Below, piece by piece: positions 25,018 to 36,193 of a stretch of DNA of 64,000 nucleotides (positions are counted from its first letter, which is position 1; each line of letters starts with the position of its first letter). The position numbers and the translations under genes were made by a program. This stretch comes from Lichenostomus cassidix (taxonomy: Eukaryota; Chordata; Aves; Passeriformes; Meliphagidae): NCBI GenBank assembly GCA_008360975.2, contig CM039183.1, positions 41,841,850-41,905,849 of the forward strand. The letters are read 5' to 3'. The notes under the pieces are model-generated. The model saw only the letters and a program-made list of their open reading frames with translations, was not told where the DNA came from and ran no database searches.

Positions 25018-25240
25018 TTGTGTTAACAGATACACAGATCTGTGTCTTTATAGCCAGATCCCTGAACAAATGTGCAAAGATGATAAGGGTGCAAAGAGCT
25101 TTCCCTTGTCCTCTCCAGAATGTGTCACGGGTTGTCCCAATCCCCAGGGTCTTCCTGCTACCTGCCCTGCAGGGCCTCATGGCTGGGCTGGGCATGGAGA
25201 GCCAGGGAGCCAGCAGCCCCTGTCACCAGCTGAGTCCTAG
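25018..25240 (+). other. Candidate cysteine-rich terminal exon
   Basis: One of the best acceptors in the window (CTTTTTCTTCTCTCCAG, preceded by an AT-rich branch region) ends at 25017. After one leftover base an open frame of 73 codons runs to a TAG at 25240. It begins CVNRYTDLCLYSQIPEQMC and contains seven cysteines in its first half, then a Gly/Pro/Ser-rich tail. No AATAAA lies close downstream. An alternative frame through the same bases is also long. The family is unknown; it could be a noncoding exon or chance. Confidence 0.18.
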
Positions 25241-25323
25241 CAAAAGGACAGGCTCCCTTCTCCAGAGATCTGTGGGAAGTCCTGTTGGAGGGCATCACAG
25301 CTTTGTTATCAGCTCTCTCCCAG

Positions 25324-25379
25324 CAATCCCTGGTGTTTAGCACAAGGTGCCCCTGGCCCAGAACGCTGCATCTGGCAAG
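25324..25379 (+). other. Candidate short exon with strong splice sites
   Basis: The acceptor (AGCTCTCTCCCAG, ending at 25323) and the donor (CAAG|GTAAGG at 25380) are both strong around 56 nt. Two frames are open. It lies just after the candidate segment at 25018 and could be an alternative to it in one transcript. It may be noncoding. Confidence 0.15.
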
Positions 25380-28300
25380 GTAAGGGAAAGCAGTGGGCAG
25401 GGGAGCCACATGAGCTTGGCCATTGCCTACAGATCACATCAAGTATTTTCCAGTCAGGAATATATTTAGTTGGGAAACAAGAAGGTTTTCACAGAGTCAG
25501 AGCAATTAAAATCTGTGGTGGACTTTCATAAACAGGAAGAGCAAAGGATAAGCTGGTTTAAAGTGCAGTTTAGGATGTGACTGGGCTTACATGGTGTAGT
25601 GATCTGTGAGCTGGGCTGGAGCAGTTCCTGGCCCCGTGTGCCTGAGTGAGCCAGCCTTTCCAGGGCAGATGGTGCAGGCATCTCATTCTCCTCCAGGAAC
25701 AGGGATAGGCCAGGCCATGTTGCCACAGCATAACAGGGCTGCTCTGACAGAAGCAGTGTCTTCACAAAAGGAAAAGCACTTCGTCTTGTCTTTCACACAG
25801 GGCAAATAGAGACATCAAACATTAACTGTCTTCTGTTGCCAGTGACTGGGGTTAGAGTTTAGATCAGAGACCTAAGGAAGATGGTCTGAACATGAACTAT
25901 TCCTCTTATTTGCTCTTCAATATGGAGCATAGGTATATAGTTCGAATATGAAAGCACCTAGAGACTAATCTGTAGCACTAGGCTGCAGACTGGGTTATTC
26001 TCTACCATCAGGCATGGCTGTGGAGTCTGAGGCATTGCTATACCCAGTGACATGTTTTTCTCTATGCACAATGATTGAATGAAGATCATGTTTTATAAAT
26101 CTCTCCTCAAACCTAACACTTACTAAGACTGTTTTCCTCAGTTAAACTTTGTTACTGTTGTGTCTTGATGTTAGTATACTGTGTCACCAATCACTACAGG
26201 GAAAATGACAGCAGCCAATTTCTGTACATTGGAACGACATAGGCTAGTTATGAGGTGTCCACTGTGATTCAGCATTTGCTAAACTGTTAACACATTTCCT
26301 TTCAGCTGACAGTGCTCACTGAAACTGGAAGTCTAATTGGAGTAAGAGACTTGTACAAATCTGGTGCCCTGTAAAATTTGGTTTTGAAATCAATGGCAGT
26401 GCAGTCAGCGTCACTGAAGCTCTGTTTTTTGGGTTTTTTGATCACTGTTTGTCCTCCAAATACTATGCTGGTTTATGAGTAATCAAAATTCACATAGGAA
26501 GAAAAACCCAAAGGACATGAGTGACACAATACAGCTGCACAGAAGCCTGGAAAGCTCTGCAGATCTAGGCAAGTAAAGCAGACATCTCATGATCCCTGAC
26601 CTAGCAGCTCTCCATGTGTGATAAAAGCTTTTGAGGGGAGTCAAGACTTGTGTGCTGCAGGCACCCTTGGTTAGAATGAGATTTTAAAACAAAAATTTTT
26701 ATGCAGGTTCTCCTCACCAGACCACAGCACTGCCTGACCATGCAGGGTAAGATTTATACTCAGTGACAGCCACTTCCTCACTCCATCACTGTGGTCTCTT
26801 TCCTGTGGATCTGCCTCTGGCCTGTTTGAGGATTAGGCTGGAGGAGTGAAAATGACAGGGCTTCAGAGAGGACGTTCGGAAAGTGACAGGGGGTGAGTGA
26901 AATGGACCAGAAACTAGATGATGATGGACAAGGGAAAGGAAGCAGAAAGGCAGTGTTGCAGGTTTGGAAGTCAGAGTTGAGTCGTCAAGGGTTATATAAC
27001 ACAAACTGATAGCCAGCAATATGTGTAGGAACTCAAACAATATGGGGATTCTGATAACAGTAATTTTCAGTTGAAATAAATATGCCATCCTTCCAAGAGG
27101 ACAGCAATAATTAGGCAGGAAGTCATTTCAAAAACAAGTGGAGAAGTGAGGAGCATTGTCCCTTCCCCTTGAGATAACCTTGGGATAAGGTCCAGACTGG
27201 GAGGGAAACATCAGAAGTCAATGTGACTTGGCACTGGCCATCGCCAAGGGAATGTGATATGTCAGACTCATTTCTAAAAATCCTGTCTCTGTCTGTCTCA
27301 ATTATCAAGGACTGAAGCACAGGCACCTCTTGTGCAGACTGCACAGGATGGGGCATGGGCACACAGTGGCTTCCCAAACCTGTTCTTTGGCCTTGCCAAA
27401 GTCTGTCCCCTCAAGTCAGAACCACTTTTCCCTTCTTTCCTGCAAGGCATAAGTCTCTTCAGAAAGAGATGGGAAACAGGCCAAGGTTCAGTTGGTCTTA
27501 ATCTTTTCCCTTCTGCCTCCACCTCATGATCCAGGTCTCAGGAAGGGACGTAGCCCCAGTGTCCATCATGCAGCTACAGTCTGGTTATGTGACAGACGGT
27601 GCAGATTCTGCACAGACACTGCTCAGTAGCAGTGGTGGGGGTTCAGCTGCTACAGCACCCCAGAGAAACCATGTCTGGTCTTCAATTAAACCGTCACTTA
27701 CCTTTTGATCTTCATTCAGGGCATAGGCTGGGTGATAAAGGACCGAAACAAAAGTTTCCCTGCACAGACCTGTAAATGTCAGGTTACTCCCATCTTGTGT
27801 GCAAGTTAGCTGCCAGCTTGCATTCAAAAAGGACAAACTACTTGTGTAAGGATATTAAGTTCTAAAGTCAAAAGAGGATTTACTGTGGAGTTTAAGACTG
27901 ATCAGCTTTGTCACTTTGCATTCATCAACTTAAAAATCAAATGAAAGACTTCTTACTTGCTTTTTGGTTTCCAAGAAATACGGTTTAAGAAATAAAAGTA
28001 TAAAAATGTATTGCATCTGCCAAACAAGCCATAGTAAATAATATCTATTCATACTCTATGTAAATTCACGCCCTAGATTCACAAACACTGGTTCAGAAAC
28101 TTGTTGGCAGGAGACGCAATAGACAAATATACAGGCTGTTGGCAGAAAAAGCACTTCCATTATTCATTTGTCGCTGGTACCCAGGACTGTGATGCTATTC
28201 AAGGTAATGTACTGTCTCAAAATAAATCTTTTATCACTACTCACTTCAGCAGCCAGAGCTGGTGGTGTATACAGGCACACACAGATACAAGGCCAAATGA

Positions 28301-29540
28301 CAGCCCGCTCTTGCTGGAACTACCCTATTGCAACACGGTTTCATTTAAATACTATGCGCTGTTCTTTCAGGGGGTTTTATCAAGTTAATGGTCAGATGTG
28401 TCTGCTGATGGACTCACTACTGATGTGTACAATGCCTTATGTGCACAACAGCTAATAATGTACCTTTACAGCAAAGTTCAGAATCTGTAGCAATCTGTGC
28501 AGAAAAGTAGTAACGAGTGACTGACAGCACTGCAAAGGGTGAGGGGACTTTGTGCTTCCCTGAAGTCTGGACCACAGGAATGATAACAAGGCTCAGAACA
28601 GAGTGAAGCAGCAAGAAAAGTTCTTTAAAAGTCTTTCTTCATTAGACTGGGCTGATGCTAATGTAGATGAAAACTGTTTGTCCCTGAAGAGATGAAACTT
28701 AATAATTTTGATCCCAAGTTGAGTGCATCTTATTTGAATCAAATTAGGGTTTAGATGCTATAATAGACTTGAAAATTGATGAAAACTTTTCAGCTGAAGC
28801 TTTGCATAACAACAACACTGAAAATATATGTGCACAAGAACAACTACAATTCCATATATCAAAAAAGTGGCAACTTTACCTGTGCTTCACAGAGTATTTG
28901 AGTTTAAAAGGTACCATTCAGAGTCCTTTCTTCTGTCTGAAACATGGTCAAGGATTTTGGTGTCTCAAGCATAGCAAGGGAGATTATTTTACCATATACA
29001 AACTCCAAGAATGGGAGGAACAAGGCAGAGAAAGATGGTTCCTACAGAGGCTGATGCAATTTTTTTCTAGTTAAGTAGTGCTAAAGGTCTTTGTACCAGG
29101 CTAAAAGACTAAAATGAGAAGTAATAACCTAATAAAATATCTAAATGAGAATTGGTGGAGGTTTCATGAAATGATGGGAAGTGAAGAGGGCCTTTCTTGC
29201 ATGTTTTGGATCTAGTTCATAACGCTGCAGAGCCTTTCAAATGCAGTTGTATTCCTCTGCTCTCTTCTCCTCCAGACACAGAGTAATCAAATAAATAGTA
29301 GTAAAAAGAATGAAAAAAGAGTAAAAATATTCATTATTTTGAAGAGAAAAGGAATAGCATTTGTGAGGCATGAGCCAGTGCTCCCATAGTAATTATGGGA
29401 CAGGAGGACCCTCCAAAGACATAGATCTTGGCTCTAGTAGACTCATTTGGGAGCTGGTGGTGGCAGGAGATGGGCTTGTGTTTTGAGGAGGTGAAAGCAA
29501 GGCTGGCTGCAGGGGAGCCAGCAGCACACATGGGAGGGGA
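25380..29540. other. Unique non-coding DNA
   Basis: Apart from the minus-strand candidate exon at 27702-27769, no gene or repeat family is recognised. A + strand frame at about 28101-28216 ends at CAAG|GTAATG but its acceptor is weak. Confidence 0.5.
27702..27769 (-). other. Candidate internal exon with consensus donor
   Basis: On the minus strand the donor AAAAG|GTAAGTG is essentially consensus. Upstream, a branch-like TAACCTGAC is followed by the acceptor ATTTACAG, ending at 27770. The 68-nt segment is open in a frame ending VSVLYHPAYALNEDQK at the donor. The same frame stays open upstream to 27836 (ASWQLTCTQDGSNLTF...), so a longer exon is possible. The composition looks protein-like but no family was recognised. 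Confidence 0.25.
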
Positions 29541-29763
29541 TGCTGGATATTAGGAATATGTTCTTCACTGAAATTATTGTCAAGCATTGGAACAGGCTGC
29601 CCAGGGAAGGGGTGGAGTCACCATCCCTGGAGGTATTTAAAAGATGCGCAAAGTGGTGTTAGGGACATGATTCCTAAGTTGTGGTCTTGGCAGTGCTCAA
29701 ATAACACTTGGACTTGATGATCTTAAAGGTCTTTTCCAACATTAATGATTCTATGTTTCTATC
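29541..29763 (+). mobile_element. CR1 LINE, 5'-truncated 3' end
   Basis: The sequence follows the well-known avian CR1 3' end: TGGATATTAGG...TTCTTCACTG, then a stretch translating to [19 protein letters not shown], the usual C-terminus of the CR1 reverse-transcriptase ORF. The 3' UTR (GACTTGATGATCTTAAAGG, TTTTCCAACATTAATG) and the octamer tail ATTCTATGTTTCTAT follow. Only about 220 bp remain, typical of 5'-truncated insertions. The frame breaks after the conserved C-terminal motif, so the copy is dead. Confidence 0.93.
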
Positions 29764-32030
29764 CTCTGCCACACAGTGCCTTCCGGTATCTTGTTTTACC
29801 TCTTTCCTGATGAACTTTGTCTTTTCTGGTGGTTCTACTGACCACAGTCATGTCCCCTGAACACCACAATATGCATCACCGCACACAACATCATGAAGAA
29901 TTTTTGTATGCATACAAATTGTCTTTAGCTGGACCTGCGACATAATGTGAACCTAGGCTTTGATGGTCTCAGAGAGTCAGAAAATATCAGGTTCAAATAA
30001 CTGCCATGTTTGTGAGCCCAAAGTCTACAGCATCCATTCCTGCTCCTCTATTGCCCTGGCTTCAAACCAGCAGCCCATGTTCGTGATTATACCATTCCAG
30101 CAGAGCAAATGCAAAAAAGCATTTCTGTGCTGTGTTTGTAAGAAGGACGTAAATACACTGGGAACATCTTCAATGAGGAGAGAAAATGTGGGAGAGCATG
30201 AGCTTTCATGTGGCATCACACCAATTAAGGGATAAATGGATGCAGAGAAAATGGTATTGTGGGAAGCTGAGCTCTCAGCATATGCAATTCCCCGGGATAA
30301 TACATCATTCTTATGCTACATGATCAGAAGGTGCTGCAGGGAGCCCTGAGGTGTTTGACTGGACAGTACTGATAGCTGTTAATCTAACAAAATCATCTTG
30401 AGTGTTAAGAGTTTGTGTTCCACAGAGCAGTGAAGGGAAGGTCGCCTGCGTGAAGTATAGAGATCATGGAGAGAGAGAGATGTAAATATATCCCTGTGGT
30501 CTGAAATGCTGGTACCTGCGGAAGGCTGGATGTGTGGCTGCTGCCTTTTACTCGAATTGCTGAAAGAGTATTTCACCTTACCTACTCACCTTCGGGTCAA
30601 ATTTTTCATTCCCTTAAAATGCCAAATCTCACCTTCACTATCTCTATGCTGTCATAGGGTGCATCTTTGAGGTGCATTCACAAAATGCCATACTGCCCTC
30701 ACAGCCAGGTGCTTTGCTTAGATAATATAATTTACTCATAGGACTGGATTTTTCCCAGGGCTTAAGCTTGTTTGATGAGAGCTACCTCTGCCTGATGCAT
30801 CCCTATGCCAAATTCACACATAACAGAAGTCTGCAAGGAACCTATAGAAGCAAATTTCCACCTCTCCACAGATTTAATTTCTGAGGCATTTTTGGCTTTT
30901 GCTTTATGACTCCAAGTCCTTGTTTCTCACTTTGATGAGTGTTTAATCAGATAGTTTAGCCTAAAATAAAGAGTCTCAAAACAGCTACTGAGGCAGCTCA
31001 CACTTAATTGCATTCTGTCCATCTAAAATTTCTTCATGGTAAGAAATTACCCTGCACTCTTTAGGATATTATAAAATCTTAAATAAAAAATGCACAGATA
31101 TTAGTTTAACATGAGAAAAGAAAGTCTAATGAACAACTTCTAATCCAAACAATCCTCTCATTTAATTTGCTGTTTGGGTATTCACATCAGTAAAAAGAGA
31201 AACACCACCAAATAACTCAAAAGAAAATACAAGGAAACTCTTAGGTTTTTCACAGAAAAAGAATGGGAAAAATCCCAGAAATACAGAAATACCTTAGACT
31301 AGTCAAAACATGAAGCATAGCTGGTTTTCTCCAAATTGAAATTTTTTTGCAATAAACTGCAGAGCAGAGCAGCAGCATTAACTAGTACATATTTCTAACT
31401 GTACATGATGTGCTGAGAAAGACATTATTGCTAAATAGTTAAAGATTTTCTCATATACAGGAGTCTTGCATAATTTTGTATGTCCATTAATTTAGGCAAA
31501 TATTTTTCTTTCCATTAAACAGGTGAATAAAAGCCTGCTCTTTGGTTTGTATTCTGCACTTATGATACGTATAGGTTAGTGGATTTTTCACTTGACTTGG
31601 TGAGATTTCCGAGCAGAAAGGAGTTAAAAAATCATAGTACGTTAATTACTCATAGATTCCAAAAATGGCATTGGTGCTGACATAAGGGAAATGTTGTACA
31701 CACAACCTATGTCTTATATTTGGAACTGATAAACCTGAATAAACCCACAGGCATACACATGTGCACACACACACAAATTCTGCTGCTGCAAATTCAAACA
31801 AAAACTGCTTCTGTGTGCAGTTTCACTTCTCTGTGCAGCTGGAAGGATGAAGGCCAAAGCATCGCTGGAGACTGTCAGTCACTGAAACCTATCCCCCAGC
31901 AACTATAATTACCCAGACCCAACTGTTCAGCAAAGGGTACTAAAAGCAGAGGCTTCCAAATAATGCCATCTTCCTAATTACCTAAGGGTTGCTATCTTCA
32001 AGAGACTTGGCTGATCAATTCTCTTCTCAG
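29764..32030. other. Unique non-coding DNA
   Basis: No gene recognised. A + frame from 29961 to 30235 encodes 91 codons with clustered cysteines (CHVC, CKKAFLCCVC) after an acceptor-like GGTCTCAG, but has no donor or polyadenylation signal nearby and is left uncalled. On the minus strand a short ATG frame meets AAG|GTGAGT near 30590. A short CA-rich alternating tract is at 31751-31775. Confidence 0.45.
31751..31775. repeat. CA/TG alternating microsatellite
   Basis: GCATACACATGTG followed by a CA run: 25 nt of purine-pyrimidine alternation with about six terminal CA units. Confidence 0.8.
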
Positions 32031-32232
32031 AAACTCTAGAGCTAAAGTTCATGCCGTGCTGAGGGAACAGCTTGATGAATCTGATCGCGTTTGCTTTCCT
32101 CGAATCCACGCAGCAGCAAAAGCTGCTCCTCATCCTAGTGATTATACCAGAGAAGAGCGAAGACCCAGCTGGATGATGCTACATGTTCTTAAGCATCTGA
32201 ACATCAGATGTTCTTTCAAAATATATCTATAA
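32031..32232 (+). other. Candidate coding exon, CpG-retaining (unknown protein)
   Basis: A near-ideal acceptor (branch-like CTGATCAAT, then TCTCTTCTCAG) ends at 32030. After one leftover base, 66 codons are open to a TAA at 32230-32232. The translation starts NSRAKVHAVLREQLDESDR, continues with a Pro/His/Ala stretch and a TREERRPSWMM motif, and is strongly charged. At least six CpGs (including GATCGCG, CCTCGAA, CCACGCA and GAGCGAA) sit within about 130 nt in an otherwise CpG-poor region, which suggests coding constraint. No good donor is present, so it would be a terminal exon; the first clear AATAAA on this strand is near 33.83 kb. The last 10 codons are less coding-like, so the frame may be exited earlier. 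Confidence 0.33.
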
Positions 32233-32564
32233 AGCATCTCAGCCTCTTATGTCTGCAAATTTTGATGAAAATCTCATGACAGTAAGCTTTTCTGTGAAAT
32301 CTCTGAAATGTCCTTAACAGGCCAGAAGTTTCCCATGAACTACCTTGACTACTGTGGAAAAATATAGTCCATGTTCAAATTCTGTGGTATCCCTGAATTT
32401 TGGGAGCTCCTGCACCGTACCTCTACATGTTTCGCTAGCCTGTGGCCCAGAAATGGGTTCCTTTGTCAGAGAATATGTGGGCTGCTATTTTCAGAGTCTG
32501 TCCCTTTTTCTTTTCTGCTATAAAAAGAAAGAATAGAAGGCCCTAAAATACTTTCTCTGTACCA

Positions 32565-33431
32565 GTGGTTTGTAATATTTTTAGTTCATGTTCCCCTTTC
32601 TTCTTTGTATGCGTTCAGCCCTTCCTCTGCTCCTGGCATCTGCTGCCTGCTCTGGCCAACCCTGATGCTCTGTATTGCAGCCTCCAGCCACCTCCTCCAG
32701 GTCTGACATGTAACCTGTCCTCTTCCCCTCAAAAATACCTAAGATCCCCATTCTACAGCAAAGGGAGCCTTGCTCCCTTCTCCTTTTTCCCCAGCCCAGC
32801 CAAGCTGCCTGGCAAGATCAACTGCATCCCTGCTCTCCCCAGCTGCAGCCACCAGCCCTGCTGGCTCTGGCCGTCAGGGGTCGAGACAAAATGTCTGTCT
32901 TCACTGAAGCGTGGCTCCCATGGCCCGTGTCCCCAGCCCTGCCTGTGTGTCAGATGCAGCCCCTGCAGGGGAAAGGGGATGGGCATGGTGAGGAGGCAGT
33001 GCTGCACCCACAGACACAGGCAGTGCCACCACCACAGCACAGCCTCTGAGCCGTGGGCACTCCGGCCGCCACCACATCCACCTCTGTCCCTGCAGCCTCA
33101 GTCTCCACACCCTGTCCCTGGGACTCAAGGCAAACACCTCGCTCTTCATCCCGCTGCCTGGGAAGCAGGAATGCCCGGGGCACAGCGAGATCGGAGACAA
33201 AAGGGCTGCTGGAGGCCCCAGGGCCCACGTTCCTCCCCAGCTCCAAGATCTGCCCTCGGCCTCAGTGCTGCACCTCTCCCCTTCTTGCAAACCATTCCCG
33301 GTGGCTGGGTGATTCCTAGTCAGAACTGCAGCTCTACCTGCATGCCATTATTTATTTGCTATTCAAAGCATGTCAGCTTTGAATTTTTTATTCAAAACAT
33401 TCTTCCCTCTGCAGCTTGCCCGGGCAAGTGA
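32565..33431 (+). other. Longest open frame in window, GC-rich and Cys/Pro-rich; coding status doubtful
   Basis: A 288-codon frame begins at a GTG; the first ATG is at 32979, which would leave about 150 codons. It is rich in Cys, Pro, Ser and His, without recognisable domains. It sits in the most GC-rich part of the window, with a CpG-enriched patch at about 33045-33305, so stop codons are scarce on both strands and overlapping minus-strand frames are nearly as long. A very strong acceptor (TCCTTTTTCCCCAG, ending at 32794) and a donor ATG|GTGAGG near 32988 bracket an in-frame Cys-rich section. That leaves a real exon possible. Confidence 0.15.
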
Positions 33432-36164
33432 AGCCATAGGAGCAGGCTCAAACACATCAGCCTCAATGCTAACAGAGTTGTGCTCTTTTAAGGAAGCTTA
33501 TGCAGTGATAGATCTCCAGAACGAAACACTGCCTCATAATTAACATTCATTGGGTGTATTTATGTTAGTGTGCAGCTCCAGGTATACAGGTGGATGCTCA
33601 GTGAATGCTTATGACTGTGTGTGTACTAAACAGATGTTGAGTTGCTTCAACTCTTTGTGAGTTAAAGCCAACTTTAATGGCAACCACAGGTTGGCCTGGG
33701 TCATAAGAATCCGTCACACGCAACTTTTCAGCTGAAAGGATGGGATTTGATTCTGTTTCACTGGAAAGACAGAAAAGCTGTCATTGTCTTCCTTTGAGCT
33801 GGATAAAAAGAAGAAAGGGAAAAAAAGAATAAAGAGATTTTCTGTGCCACGGCTAATAATTTCAGAAAGATTTGTTTTTGATAAGTTTCATACGTTCCAT
33901 AAAACCAAAAGGTGTATGAGTTTGATTCAAAGTTTTGTTAAAGCATTGTCTTTGGCTTAAAGGAAAACACATAATTTCAACTGAAAAGAAGATTTTTCCA
34001 GGCTTCTATGGGAAGAAGAAAAGAGGGTTTTAAAATGGAACTCCCAGAGCAACCTCAGCTAATGCATTCTGTACCAAAGCGTGATAGAAAGAGGAAAAGC
34101 TTGTGTTCCACACACACCAAAAGCACATTTTTAACAAGCTGTTCTTTATTGTACTGAATCACACTGTTTATATGTTTTCCCCTCTACAAACAAATTGTGT
34201 GCTTTAGACAGAGAGGGGAGGAACAAAGAAGTGAAAAAAAAAAAAGGCAAAACAAAGAAACTTATAAATGAACTCAGATCCATTCAGCTGAGATAATCAA
34301 CACATGCTGTACTTCAAAACTGTTGGAAAGGACTACAGAACTACTTCATTAGACAGGCCGTTGTATAAAAACCAGACCAACAGAGGCAAAATACCTTGTG
34401 AAACCATAGAAAATATCTATCAGCCATTAGAGCTGGATTTCTTTCCCCATAGCATACCCTATTGAGAGTGGATAAAATGTGACATTTGGGCTGGAACTGC
34501 TAAAGTCAGTCAGCAAGGTGATCTATCTCATCTTACATCCTTCTCAAGATTCTTTTTCCCCAGCATGTCCTCTCTTCCTTCTCACTACCCTGTTTAATTG
34601 GTATTTTTGATGCAGCACTGCAGATTCTGATGGTTTTCTCAAGACAATCACTGGTTTGGGCTTTAAGGAGCCCATGAGAAAGACAAAGCACATTAACTCC
34701 CACAGATGTCACCCTGAACTACTGCCACATATTTAGCTCAGCAAGGAGGAGATTTCCCCCTGGCAAAGAAAAGAAGAACTCTAACTTTGAAAACTTACTG
34801 AATCCAATGGCCTGCAAAGGGTGGAAGTGACAGTCACATGGGTGCTTCTGTCTCATGTTTCTGTGGGTATCTTGTTCTCTTTTGGTTATTAATCATTTGC
34901 CAGACCTTTCTGGAGGCACAGTACCTTGAGAGGACAGGAAGTCATTGACTCCATCCTCTGTGATTGTCCACTAGCCACTCTCTACACAGATGCAGAGCCA
35001 CAGGATGTTTTTAACGCTCTTCTGACCTGCTTTGATTACCTTGCAGAAATCACTCACAAGAAGGGGGATTTTTTCCTCTAGTCAGCAAGTGTGTTTGCAC
35101 ATGTCCATGGAGGCCACACAAACCCCAAAGAGCTTATGAGCAAAAATGCAGTGGGGCATGAGATAAGCCCCATCTCTGCATGGTTCCCTTGCCTATCTAT
35201 GCTGGCACAAAGGCAGAAGAAACACCTGTGTCCCACTGCTGTAATAAACAACAGCTTGCAAGTGGTGTAGCAATGGGATCCATGCGTGACTTTGGAAGAC
35301 ACAAAGCTATAATGAGCAAGAGCCATATGTCTTCCTGTGTGACAAGTGAAAAGGTGTGGAAGGAGCCATGACCTGCAGAAAACTGATTAATACAATGAGC
35401 AGTGGATATTTTTTTTGGAACCCAGGGATACTGCCCTGCAAGTCAACCTCAGAGAGGAACTGTGCTACTGAGAGCTGTTATCAAATACCAAATTTTACTA
35501 GGAAAACTGCTTGACTTTTATACATGCTACTTTAACTAGATTGGTGTCTTTATGGTAGCTCAGTACTTTAAAAGAATCTGCATTGCAGTGAGTATGGGAA
35601 GGAAAACCTACCACATGGCTACATGGTGTGATTTAGCTGTAGCCTTACTAAAAGCTGCAGGCAGGTCTGCTGCTCTGCTGTGCTGGTGAAGTGTGGAAAT
35701 CAGTCTGCAGCTGCTTTACTGAGAGAATGTCAGAGTCTGCTTGTGAGGGCAAGCAACAAAGCAGATGGATCTATGGAGCTGACCATGCACACAGTTAGGA
35801 GGGTGGAAACAAAACCTGGGGTCCTTGAAAGGCTTTGGCTCACAGGTTTGACAATTTCTGGGCTCTGGGCAGCCTTTTCCAGAGCGTGAGGTTGGGAACA
35901 TGCTGGCAGCACAGGGCCCCCCTTGGTCAGCACTCTGTGCCAGAAAAATTCTAGCCTTGCCACAGTCAGCTATTGCAGACCCTAACCTTAACCTAGGAGT
36001 TGGTCACCAAAAACTGCACAGTTCAGCTGCACACCAGGTTCATTGGGTAGGTTTCCATACCAGCACACAATGGGCAAAAGCTACAGGTGCACTTGGTACT
36101 AGTGATCAAGAAGCACAAGGTGGGATCTGGCTGTCCAGCAACATATGTTCAAAGAAGCCTTTCC
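33432..36164. other. Unique non-coding DNA
   Basis: No gene or repeat family recognised. An A12 run occurs near 34234-34245 and an AATAAA near 33828 on the + strand. Open frames around 35.7-36.3 kb overlap on both strands and look like chance. Confidence 0.6.
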
Positions 36165-36193
36165 TGTATGTGTGTATGTGTATGTATATATAT
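36165..36193. repeat. TG/TA alternating microsatellite
   Basis: TGTATGTGTGTATGTG followed by TATGTATATATAT: uninterrupted purine-pyrimidine alternation over about 29 nt. Confidence 0.85.

Noticed and set aside
29961..30235. 91-codon + frame with clustered cysteines (CHVC, CCVC)
   Set aside because: Suggestive residues, but a weak acceptor, no donor, no polyadenylation signal and no known family; not enough to call.
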